From: Rotaria sordida
Lineage: Eukaryota; Rotifera; Eurotatoria; Philodinida; Philodinidae
Assembly (NCBI GenBank): GCA_905250125.1
Contig: CAJNOL010000623.1
Coordinates: 46,839-110,838 of the forward strand
Direction: 5' to 3'
DNA length: 64,000 nucleotides
Part shown: piece after piece, positions 1 through 28,189 of the stretch
How positions within the stretch are numbered: position 1 is the first letter of the stretch
Layout: every line of letters starts with the position of its first letter
The notes under the pieces: generated by a model
Databases searched by the model: none
Seen by the model: only the letters and a program-made list of their open reading frames with translations
What the model was told of the DNA's origin: nothing
Position numbers and translations under genes: made by a program

Positions 1-16623
<16,623 letters not shown>

Positions 16624-16860
16624 TCTTTTCTTTCTGTTTCTTATTAATCCAACAATTTACTAACTAATTATCTATCAAAAATAAAAATAAAAGTAAATAA
16701 TAAAAATAATATCAATAAAAAGAAAATATTAGCCATGCATGTTAGTTATATATGTATGTATATACATATATGTGTATACATATCGAGGAAAAGTATCAAA
16801 GAAATAATCATAAAAAAATATTAGAGATAGTTGACGACAACCTAAGCCCAAATGAGAGGA

Positions 16861-16900
<40 letters not shown>

Positions 16901-17961
16901 CAAGACGAAGAAAACGATGTACTATTGTATACGGTAAAAAAATATCCCCTATGCCTGTATTAACGCGTTAGCCGGTGTTGATCATCTAAGTATCTCCATA
17001 TACAAACACACACACACACACATGAAGAAGAGGGGAAAAGAAGGGTGGTACACTCTAGTGCTAACTAAAAGAGCGGAAGATGATGACAAAAGTTCTTTTC
17101 TCTTTTTTCTCTTGTATATGATATCGGTTGCACTCTGATGTGGTTTTTTCTCCACATTCGTTTTTCTAGAAAGAACAGAAAAAATATTTCTTAATAGCTT
17201 GTAATGGACGATAAAGAGTTTGTATATAACCCGTGGGTAGAATCGTCAAACGAAAGTTCTTCTCTAAAAATTAGAGAATAACTATTACAAAACAAAAAAA
17301 AAGAAAGAAAGACTATTGATAAAATAATAACACATCCATCCATCCATCCATTTATAACAATTATATAATTCGAACTAGAAAAAACAAAAGCGTATTATAG
17401 TTATATGATCTGACCAAAAAACGAGCAATTGTTTTATGATAAACTCAAGCAATGTGATCGACATCAAGATGATGATAAAGACAAAAGAATGTTAATCGTC
17501 CCCGGACGCATACAAGCATAAATAATACAAAGCTTAATCGTCATGATAATGACCAGTATATACATCAATATCTATCAATCATGCCATATTTCACGATTGA
17601 AAAAAAACACAAAACATTGTTCTCGATTTTATTTGATAAGCAAGCATTTCAGAATATATAACTTTCTTTTTTTTTTTCAACATGCAAATAATTTTTCATT
17701 TTTAGATTTATACCAATGTATCTTACTCATACAAATACATATATATATGCACTTGCCATCTATATCTTAACAAACCTTTAAGAAAACTAAGTTGATTAGG
17801 GTGGTGTAAAACAAACTGCAGTACAACAATGAAAGCTGCATTTATTTTCTTCGTTTTCTCCTACATAAAAAAAACGAGATGTATGTCTATTAATAGATGC
17901 AATATATATATATATATACAAACGCAAACGCCACCATACGCTAGATGTTTCCTCACCCCAC

Positions 17962-17992
<31 letters not shown>

Positions 17993-18730
17993 CTATGAAT
18001 GTGGGTGTCTGCAACTGATGTGGATAATCATACTAGTGCAAGCATAAGAAGGTTGCATATTAACGTTGTCTTCATCAATAGAATACTGTCGTATGTATGG
18101 CGATGACGACATGATAATATTAGCAATAGATAGGAGATATCCTTATCAAAAAAATCTATAACATAAGATACAAGTAGAAAATAATAGGAAAAAAACAATT
18201 TCACATGAAGTATTTTATTGATATAATCTATTGTATAACTATGAAAAAATAGACAATGATGATAGAAAACAAAAGTCCTAGATTCTAATAAAGAAAAAGA
18301 CTCATTTATTTGCCAATCTTTTATATAACTAAAGAAAAAGACTAAAGTTCAGAACTATTCATAACAGATATATTCTTTATAATATCATAAAATCAAGGTC
18401 AATAATAAACCATGACTTTTTACAGGTATGATTGACAACATTTTTTTTTCTTGTTATATATTGAACATTCATATACCTATATTTTATATTATTCTAGAAT
18501 TTGTACGGTATTTCTTTTTTCTTTTCTACATTAACACACACACACACACACACACATTGATACCATTAAATAATGACCTTCTGGAATTAATTTTCAAGTT
18601 TTTCTTTTAGACTAGTGACAGACTACATCAATTGTATAAACGAATAATAGGTGTACATATTGAGTTATCGATCACCCACACTTAAGAATGTCGTGCAAAA
18701 ACAACAATGACAATCATAATTATCATCGAT
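16624..18730. other. Upstream region of twitchin: simple repeats, no gene seen
   Basis: This 2.1-kb stretch between the twitchin start and the end of the TSR gene should hold the twitchin promoter and 5' UTR, but no core promoter could be placed with confidence. It carries (GA)n at about 16864-16896, (CA)n at about 17006-17022, CATC repeats at about 17333-17352, alternating TA/CATA tracts around 17905-17990 and (CA)n at about 18535-18556. Open frames here are short and of biased composition. Confidence 0.6.
16864..16896. repeat. (GA)n microsatellite
   Basis: Uninterrupted GA dinucleotides about 240 bp upstream of the twitchin start codon. On the twitchin strand it reads as a CT tract, a sequence type often found in animal promoters and 5' UTRs. 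Confidence 0.9.
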
Positions 18731-19654
18731 TTATGTGTTTATTCTTCTGTTCTTCATTTTACAATGTCTATTACATATAGATAAAATATAAATAGTTAAT
18801 GCATGAATTTTAAAATCACATTCATATATATAATAATATATACATAATGGTATACATATAAGTGTAATAAAAAATGGAAAAATAAAAATAAAAATAATAT
18901 TTAAATTATTATGTATTAATTTATGATCAATAGAATTTGATTTTATATTATTTTCTATTATATTGAAATATTTTCGATCATTATTTATACACGATTTCAT
19001 AAAACAATAATCAGATTGAATTGAAAATGAATCTATTAAACATTGACGATCAGATTTACAAGAACGTCTGCGTACAATACGACCTATTATATAAAAAAAA
19101 AAATTATAAATAGTAAAACTGAAAACAATGCGACAGTATCTGGTTAATCTTAATCTTTATATAATCTGACAGTAAAGATAGGTTTTATTTTGATTAATGA
19201 ATGATATATTGACGGGTGATGAAATGTGACTGAATATAATCTCGATAAAGATTCATTGTCTTTTTATTCTTTGTGTTTTTTTATTTCTATTGTAATTTCA
19301 TAATATCAATTTATTCTTACCAATTCCACAAGTAACTGAACATGAACTCCATTTTGACCATTGTTGCCAATTATCGATTTGAATACATGTTTCTGAATTA
19401 ATAAAACATTTAATAAGATTATCTAAGATTTTTTGTAAACTATTATCATTAATTATATTTGTATAAGTTCGTAATATTTGATCATTTTTACATTTATCAA
19501 GTTCTTTACTACACAAACGAATAAGTATTTGTTTTATAATTGGATATCGCCATAATGTTTGTAAGATTAATTCAAAATAATATCGATCTTCATTATTATA
19601 CGCATATATATAGACAATAAATAGTAATCCAACAATTACAAATGTGTAATACAT
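18731..19654 (-). CDS. Small membrane protein with one thrombospondin type-1 repeat
   Basis: Two exons, 19321-19654 and 18731-19083, joined in phase through a G|GT codon, give 228 residues. Order: hydrophobic N-terminus (MYYTFVIVGLLFIVYIYAY; signal peptide or anchor), a helical region with Cys pairs (residues about 20-90), then a TSR with the hallmark WSKWSSCSVTCGIG followed by RRRSCKS and three more Cys, then a strongly hydrophobic segment (IIFIFIFPFFITLICIPLC) and a short Cys/Arg-containing tail. TSRs usually mediate extracellular binding and can carry C-mannose or O-fucose; both the W-x-x-W-x-x-C and C-S-V-T-C-G sites are present. I do not recognise an orthologue. The intron is 237 bp. Confidence 0.75.
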
Positions 19655-20580
19655 TATATATTCATTTCATATAACAAAAAAAAAGGAAAGAAAACCCGCT
19701 AAAATATCTTGTTAATAAACAAAAACATTATTTTAATTCATTAACCATTTAAACAATGAGTTTGACCTATTTCACAGACAAATTTTTGACATTCATAATA
19801 CAATCTAAGTTATTCAATTTAATATATATTTATATTATTTCCATAATATTCTTTGTTTATCTTTTGCTATTTACTCTATTAAGTAATATATCTTGTCGAT
19901 CAATATTTTTGCTAAAGGCAATTACATTCTTAACATACTCATCCAATTGAGTAAGTCAAAAAAACAAAAAGATATGTATATTTCTCTTGTGATTTCAGCA
20001 CGTACCGAATAGGTTTGTCTATATATAATCATTTATATTTTCATACCGAACAGAATGTTATAAACTACATGAAATTTATTAATTTATTTTCCTCACCCCG
20101 AAAGAAAAAAAAAACGCAAATATTTATTATTTTATATAGACAATATAATAGACACAATACAAATATAATATATATATGTATATTAATAATAATGCTTTGA
20201 TAAAATATCAAGGTAAAGGCGCGCACATATACATTAAAAACTTATCAGTCTAACCGACAAAAAAAAAAAAAACGAAAAAAAAAAACCAGACTAGATTAAA
20301 TATCAAGACAACATATTTGCGTAAGTTTCTTTGATTTAAATACAAGCTAAAGTAAAATATCTGAATACTATGATGTCATAAATCGAGAAAAGAAAAAAAA
20401 AAGATGAAACTAGCTCTAATAAGATAAAATAATAGACAAAAGTCTAAAACATGCACAATCAAAAAAAAAATCACCACAGTACAAAAGCGCATAAACATAC
20501 AGCGAAAGATTATTAAACATGACTATATATATATAGATATATATATATATATATATATTAGAATATGATATATATTCTTG
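19655..20580. other. Intergenic, no gene seen
   Basis: AT-rich stretch between the TSR gene start and the FEZ stop codon. It contains A-rich tracts and a TA repeat at about 20524-20558. Short open frames lack protein-like composition. Confidence 0.6.
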
Positions 20581-23361
20581 TCAACATGGACATAGAACAT
20601 TGAGAATGTATTTTGTTAAAAGCTCTGGCACTTGAGGACTATCCTCATTAATTGCATGTAGTACTACAAAAAAAAAAAAAAATTTATTTTAATCAAACTA
20701 AATAATTCAATTTCTTAACTAACTTTTATTTAAACTTTGTAAATGTTCAACTGATAAATATGTTGGATGATCATGATCATATGGAATCACCGTTGTAAGA
20801 TACTAAAATTAAACAAAAAAGAAGAATTGAAATAATAGTAATTATCATTTTAAATCTTATAGACATTTAATTAAAAGCAGTAAATATATAGCGTTTAAAT
20901 ATAGTATTAAGCATATGAAACAACATGTATGGATAAATATGATATAAAGTGAGACTATTCGATGTGTATTTAGGTTAATATTGGTTATGTAATCTACCTG
21001 AGTCTTTGGAAATAATTCATGCCAACTAATCGAAAAAATATCGAATACTGATCGATTACGACGGGATAATATCTAAACCAAATTTTGTTTTGTCATGGAA
21101 TAAAATCATTTATATATGTTCGTTTGTTTTGTTTTTATTATTATTGAAAACTCTACAACTCAACTTGTGAAAGTGAAAGAAAAAAGAAAATGTCTATCAA
21201 TTTTATTGTATGACAATAATAGACAATATCTAACCGATTATTCCCAGTGTTGCAACATTCTTAATATAACCTTATCAATCATCCGAGTAGACTACAATAA
21301 TAATAATAATAATAATAATATAACTTGTTTTAACTATTGTTTATTATTTTCTATTTTTAGAATCATTATTTGTTTTGTCAAGGTCAATTTTACCGACTGG
21401 ATATATCCATTTATAGATATTCCAATCATTTGAAAAAAAAAAAATAAGAAAAACAATTTGACCTTGGACTAATTAACAAAACTTTCAGAGATCTATGAAA
21501 GATTATATTTTCTTTACTAACATTAGTCAAGTTATGCATCTATTATGACAATTCTTTCGCATATCTTATGACAGACTATGTCTAACAATATTCTATATTG
21601 GTAACTATCCATGAAGTCTTTCAATAATATATATTTGATGAATAGACATGGAATGTTATATTTTAATGCAAATAAGTTGTTAACATGCTGATCAGAATGT
21701 AATTAATTCATATGAATTTCAAAAAAATATATTCATTTAATTGATAAAAAAGTTTCATATGAAAAAAAAACAATTTATATTATTTTTTTTCTCGATTAAT
21801 CAATATCATCATGTAAATATGAACTCATAACCCCACTTCATTTCTATCCTAATCCAATTAATAATCACAGCGTTCGATAATATAGGAAAAAGGAAAGAAA
21901 AAAGTTTACTCAACAACTCATCTGTATAATAATAAATATTCATCAAACATTTTCTTTTTTTTTTTTTTTTTTGTTGACATTTTCTCTAGGAAAAGAGAGA
22001 ATTCCCAATACACATTAGTCGCACGTTCATACTAATCGTATCTACAAGAGCAATAATACAAACTATTTGATTCTATTAACCATTTTTAATTATAAAAAGA
22101 GCGCAAAATAAAGAGAACATATAATATTTACCGTTCCCGGTTCAATATAATTGCTATTTCCTAGTATCGAACGACGTTTCGGACGTTTTTCACCCTGATG
22201 ATGTCGACGTTTATTCTAAAAAAAAAAAAAAAGGAAATGTTGTTTTTTTTGTCCTAAGGAAAAATAAAAATAAAACATCATTTACTTGAATACTAAGTAC
22301 AAGTGAAATAAATGTATTCTTTGTTTCTTTTTCATATTCAAGTTCATCTCGAACTGCTAATTCCTAATGAATAAAAAACAAAAAAACAAATTAATCAAAA
22401 AAATTCTTTTTTTATGTATTTACTTGAACAAGAAAATTTGATAATTCTTTAACAGATGTATTTAATTCTTCATATAATTCATTCAATGAATAAATTGTTT
22501 GTGATTTTAAATCCATTTCATCATTATGTATACTTGATGATAAATATTTAACACATCTTGTACGTAAATCAAGTATATCAGATGTTGATTGATCATCACA
22601 ATAACCTGAATCAGGTGTCATATCTTGTAACATAAAATCAATTTCACTAATAACTTGTTCAGCTGTAAGAAATGGTTCATGATTTGATGAAATAATAATT
22701 GAATGCATATCTAATTGTTCACGTAATTCTTCTTCTTCATCATCATTTAAATCATCAATTGATGTTATATCATCTTCATTTTTATTTGTTTTAATTGTTT
22801 GATAATAAATACTATTCATTGCTATTTGACAACTTTGTGATATATTTGGTAATTTTAAATCATGACGAAGTGATGTACGAAGATTTTCAATTAATTCTGA
22901 CCATGTACTAAAAAAAGAAAAAATGAAACTAAACATAAAAATAAATGAATAACAAAACAAACTTTGATGAAGCAATAAGATCTTTTTGTGATGTTTTACA
23001 TTGTTTTTCTTCATCATTATCATTAAGTTCAATTACTTGTTCATCTTTAAAACAAGCATTTATTGTATGATCAAATGATTTTACGAGATCTTCAAGTGAT
23101 GATGATTTACACGAATGTTCACCTAAAGAAATATTTTATTCAAAAAAACAAAAACAAATTTTTCTTATTCAACTAACCAAGTGTTGGATTTAATAATGTA
23201 TTATCATTATTATAATTTAATATTGTTTGATCATCAGTCATATCTTCTTCTTCATCGAAATTATCATTATTATTTGCATGAGAATTTGTTTGAGCAAATT
23301 TTACAATAGGTGCACATGGATTATCATATAAAACTTGTTTGTCTCGTAGTCCTATAGACAT
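20581..23361 (-). CDS. FEZ1: FEZ1/UNC-76 family kinesin-1 adaptor
   Basis: Cytoplasmic adaptor that links kinesin-1 to cargo and is needed for axon growth. Eight exons: 23178-23361, 22963-23122, 22424-22907, 22286-22363, 22132-22215, 20998-21072, 20724-20802 and 20581-20663, 408 residues (human FEZ1 is about 392). Family hallmarks in order: CAPIVKFAQ near the N-terminus, SLEDLVKSFDHTINACF, an acidic stretch, EPFLTAEQVISEIDFML, the coiled-coil start RDELEYEKETKNTFISLVL, and the C-terminus LTTVIPYDHD ... LLTKYILNVLCPC. The start at 23361 (MSIGLRDKQ) is preferred because an upstream in-frame ATG at 23445 would add a hydrophobic stretch unknown in the family. Intron 21073-22131 is 1,059 bp; the others are short. 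Family sure, start less so. Confidence 0.92.
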
Positions 23362-24419
23362 CAGCAAAAATACTATGATAAACGATGAAGATAACAGAAC
23401 AGATACAGAATTAATTAAGTTTATTTTCTTGTTTATTTCTTTCAAATCAATTTATTATCCAATAATATTTTCTAATTTTATTGAAAATTATTTTACAAAA
23501 AATAATAAAAATTCATTTGAATTCTTTAATTTTTTATTCTTATTTTATTATTTATTTATTTCTATAGAATAAAATTAGAGGATAAAAACTAAATGCTATG
23601 GTAGAAAATAAACCAATCAAATGAATTGTCAACAAGTTAATATGAGTCATTGGTTGTTCTGCACAACTGTCAGACAAGTAGTAGAAGATATACAATATCT
23701 CCTTTTTTTTGTTGTTGTGTATCCAGCTGTCAACTCATTTCATTTGGATACTATGATAATTATGTTCAGTCATTAGTTTGTAACAAGACAACTGTCTGTT
23801 GACATATATGCATATGGTTTACTTATTAATAAAGTCTTATATGGAATATGAGTATTTTTTTTTCTCTGATACAATAGTTGATATGATATCTCTCTATGCT
23901 GTCTAGTGCTCTATATGTAGAAACAAAACATTCTTTTAAAGATAATAATCAACAAATATGATATAGCAACTGTTATTTTTGAAGTGTAAATTAATATCTA
24001 ACGATATATGGAGAAAAAAGAAATACGATATTCAATTATGGTTTTATTTGAATTAATTAATTATTCAATTTCAATTGAATTTTGATAGTTTAAATATATA
24101 TAGTATTAAAATTGAGTTCCTTTTTAGATTTAAATAAACTTATATTGTACATTGTATTATTATTATTATTTAAAATATAATATATTCAATCATAGAATGT
24201 GAGTTAGAATTTATTTTAATACAAAAAAAATAAAATAATAATAATATTCAATCCTATCATTTAACAATAATTTGGATAATATCTCTTTTACTCTTTAAAA
24301 ATTTACTTGTTCTTGTAACACAATATCAACTACAATCAAAATGATCATTTATTAACATAACTTTTGTTAAGCTTTAATTGACTAAAACAACATAAAGATG
24401 TTTTCAATCGAAGTATTGT

Positions 24420-26040
24420 CAGTGTTTCCTGAATCCTTTTTTTTTCAAAATAAAATGAGATATATCAAATTACTAATTTTACATACGATAAAATCTGACT
24501 CTAATCTTATTCGCCTGTGGATTAATATTGAACCCTGATTGTTTTCAAATCAATTTTTACACTTGAAGTGGTTCTACTCAGGTATCGAAACACTTTCTTA
24601 TCATCATTCTATGAGAAATTATTATAGTTCGATAGAGTTGAGTGTGTTGGTTACAAATAATCCATCTCTCTGCAAACTGGTAGGATAATAAAAAAGATTT
24701 GTAGCACTTTTTTATGGTATTAAAAATTAGTATTTGATCTGAAATTTCATTAAAATCTAATTTTAATTATTCAGAAATAGATTCGTTCGATGGAATACTT
24801 TATTGTCAATCATAACCGGTAAGATCATGTTAGTGACTCAAATGTTTTTTCTATCGATAAATGCCAAGTACTATTCTAATTGAAGCATAATGATGTTTTT
24901 GGCCTTATGAAGTCACAGTTTATACATGTTACACCCACGAGATATTTTTATCGAGCATGTAATTCAATATGTCCTTCTTAATAAGATCATTTTCAGACGG
25001 AAATTCTATATTTGAAGGTCGATTTTATGCTGGAGACCTTGAGGGGGTGTATATGCTTTCGTAGAATACTTGAATGATTAAATTTCAACTTATCATATAT
25101 CAACTATTCAATAATTGAATACAACCTTCAAGTGCTTGACATGTATATTTCTAGACTGATGGAAACATGACAAGATATCAAAATCTTTCGGTAAACTAAT
25201 TAGATAAAACTTAATTATATTTCTGCAAATTTAAACTGAACTTTCAGTTTCAAATGACTAAGTCAGACCTCTATTATCTTATCTATGTGACTCATTGCTC
25301 TGCGGTAATATAATTCTTTCAGAATATCGTATCTTCCATACAGTTATGAGTCATTTGAAATCGAAAGTTTAGTTTAAACTTGCAGAAATCTAATTGATTT
25401 ACCGCACGGTATTAAATTTTTTTCATATTTCCATCTGTCTGGAAGCATACATGCGAAGCGCTCGAAGGTTGTATTCAATTATTCAATAATTGAAATTTAA
25501 GCACTCAAGTATGTCACGAATGAACATACACATCCTCAAGGTTTTAAGCATAAAATCGACCTTCACACATAGATTTCAGTTTGAAAGTGGCCTCATCAAG
25601 AAGGACATATATTGAATTATGTATTTGGTTAAAAAAGAAATCTCATCAGTACACATATCAACTATAACTGTATGAAGACAAAAAAAAAACCCAATCATTC
25701 TGCTTACCTTATAGAAAATAAAATTCTCCGTCGAATGAATCTCTTTTCGACTAATTCAATCAAATATTAATTTTTAGAACTATCAAAAAGTGCTTGAGAT
25801 ATTTGTAACTAACATATTAAATTCGATTGAACTATAATAGCTTCTAACAGAACGACGACAAAATGTTTTTTGATACTTGACGAATACTTCAGATGTAAAA
25901 AATTGACTTAAAAATAAGCAGAATTCAATGGTAATCCTCAGACAAATAAGATTAGAGTGAGATTTAGCATGCAAACTTAATAATTTGCCATACATCCTTT
26001 ATTCACAAACAAAAAGGAAATTCATTGTATTTTTAATCAA
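24420..26040. mobile_element. Long imperfect palindrome (foldback element)
   Basis: Two arms of roughly 0.8 kb face each other around a spacer at about 25261-25347. Anchor pairs are 24498-24510 with 25946-25958 (13 bp perfect), CAAATGACT at 25251 with AGTCATTTG ending at 25357, the long match around 25085-25140 with 25465-25520 (both include ATTCAATAATTGAA), and 25010-25030 with 25548-25566 (AAAATCGACCTTC). Divergence is greater than in the twitchin-intron palindrome, so it seems older. No transposase or terminal hallmark was found. Confidence 0.7.
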
Positions 26041-27439
26041 TTTATGCAATACAAATCAAAGACAATTTTATAAAATTCTGTACAATATTTTATTGGATGA
26101 TGAAAATAATTCTATAATTAATCTATATTATATAGAAATATAATTGAATTCATATGTATTCTATTTATCAATGAAGATAATAAACTCTAATAGACGTGTT
26201 TTCTACAAGATATTTTTTGTTGTTCTTATTTTATTTCATCTGTAAAAAAATGCAATAATCAAATGACTGTGATAATTAATTCCGCATCGATAGAAATATC
26301 CTCTTCCTGTTAAATTTGTGCAATCAACTAGATAAATATTATTATCAATTAGATAATGATCAGTTTGAATTGATATTCGTCGATTGAAATATGCAAATTT
26401 TATATAAAAATCATCTTATATAATACTTAATAGAAAATATATGTGAATCGATAGAATATGATTGAGCTTTGTGTTTAAATATTCTTGATTTTAAAAATGA
26501 TAAAATAAAATTTATAATTAATAATAATGTTGTTCAATTGTATTAGAAATGATATTTTGATTTGTTGATAAAAATTTTTCTTCAGTTGTGATTGATTATA
26601 AATTATAAATAATATTGTCTGACGTGTTTTCTTTGCTTAGATTCAGAATTCCATAATTTATGATAATATATAACGTTTTGACATAAATCTAATTTGGATA
26701 TATGTATGGAATGTATTGACCTTTTTATTCTGTCGAATATTGGACATTTTTTTTTTGTAGATGTAAAGATAACATTAACATAACCTTTATCTTGTTTTTA
26801 TTTGTTTTATGATTAGCATGGGATGAATATTGTAAAGTAATTAATAATAATTTGTATATTGATACATATTCGAAAATATATGAGAAAAATAATAGACGTC
26901 AACATGTAATGTTATGTTAGATTGATAAGGGATTGATTTTGATTGATATTTATTAAAAAAAAAACAACAACTTTAGTCGAGTATTTTCAATAAGAAAATT
27001 TTTGTAAAATGTAGATTTAATGTGAAATAATCGAAATAGTAGTGAGATGTGGACGAATATGATAATGTTTCTTTTATTTGTTTTTGAAAATTAGAAAGAT
27101 TATAATTAATAAGAAAAATATGTGTAATTATCGTTTTATTTATCTTATTTCAAGCAGATTTATTTATGCTAACTATTTGATATTTATACTAAATTTGATT
27201 GTCATTCGTCGTATAATGATGAAAATATCACCAATACACTCAATTAACTTCATTGGTAAATTTGTCTTTTGGAATATAGAAATAGACAAATATGTTTCTA
27301 TATAGTTGATTAATGATTACAATGAAAAGACGATCCTGAGAAAAAAAAGCAGATGTAATCAGACAACATATGATATGTTCATATTGAACAATATTAAATT
27401 AGAATATTAACAAATTTTGTTTATTGGTAAAACTTTGTG

Positions 27440-27794
27440 ATGAGTAATTAAGACCTTTACAGATCTTTTGGATAATGATTATCGTTCAATCTATGATTAT
27501 TTAAGTTATGATGAAATTTATCATTTTAATGTATACGAGAGAATTGCTAGAATTGATACCCAATATTATCTCAAATGGTAGGTATCACTTCAAGTAGCTC
27601 CCTCGTTGGTCTTATGGTTTGAAAATTTGTTTTCTTAGTTGATATAGATTTTTTTTTCTCTTACTTTTTTAGGCGTTATTCACATCAGATCTCAATTCAG
27701 ATTATCATTTTTATAAGCTCGACGATGATTATCTTGGATCATTATTAACTCGTTTTCAAAGATCTCATTTATGTATGATACAATTTCATTGATT
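27440..27794 (+). pseudogene. Possible exon remnant or unrecognised small gene fragment
   Basis: Two neighbouring stretches have coding-like composition: about 27455-27572 (DLLDNDYRSIYDYLSYDEIY) and, after a plausible TTTTTTAG acceptor, 27673-27794 (ALFTSDLNSDYHFYKLDDDY ... ending in TGA). The phases of the visible GT..AG junction do not match and no start codon fits, so this may be a decayed gene or chance. No family recognised. Confidence 0.25.
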
Positions 27795-28189
27795 TAAATA
27801 ATTTTCTCATTTTCATTCAATTATATTACAACAATATCTTTTTGTTGATAAAAGTTTTTTTCTATTATTTTATATTAAGATGAAATAAAAAACAAAGGTA
27901 TGCTCATTAATTATTAAGATAGCATAAACTTTAAATATGTCTTTAATAAAGTACTATAAGTTGTAATTAACAATAGCATGAACTACTTATTTGAAAACGA
28001 AATATTATATAAAACTAGGTCAAATTTTTATCTATTAGAAGACCAACTTACGTTGCATCTTTTGAGATGTAATGATAAAAAGAAAAGTTAATGAAAATAA
28101 AAAATAACTAAGATAAGCTGGTTATCAAGGGATATTTGACTAAGGTCTTTTATTTTCATTATATCAACTACTCTTTCATTTTTTTTATT

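Larger units (their letters stand above)
23362..28189. other. Gene-poor region containing a long palindrome
   Basis: This 4.8-kb stretch lies upstream of both FEZ (minus) and the first sphingomyelinase (plus). No intact gene is recognised. It contains a 1.6-kb inverted repeat centred near 25304 and a possible coding remnant at 27440-27794. The rest is AT-rich with poly-A/T tracts. Confidence 0.6.

Noticed and set aside
23362-23445. Upstream ATG extending FEZ with a hydrophobic N-terminus
   Set aside because: FEZ proteins start close to the CAPIVKF-like block and have no signal sequence; 23361 gives a family-like start.
28136-28189. Earlier ATG for sphingomyelinase copy 1
   Set aside because: It would put 18 residues ahead of a clean signal peptide; copy 2 starts at the equivalent of 28190, with an equal first exon length.
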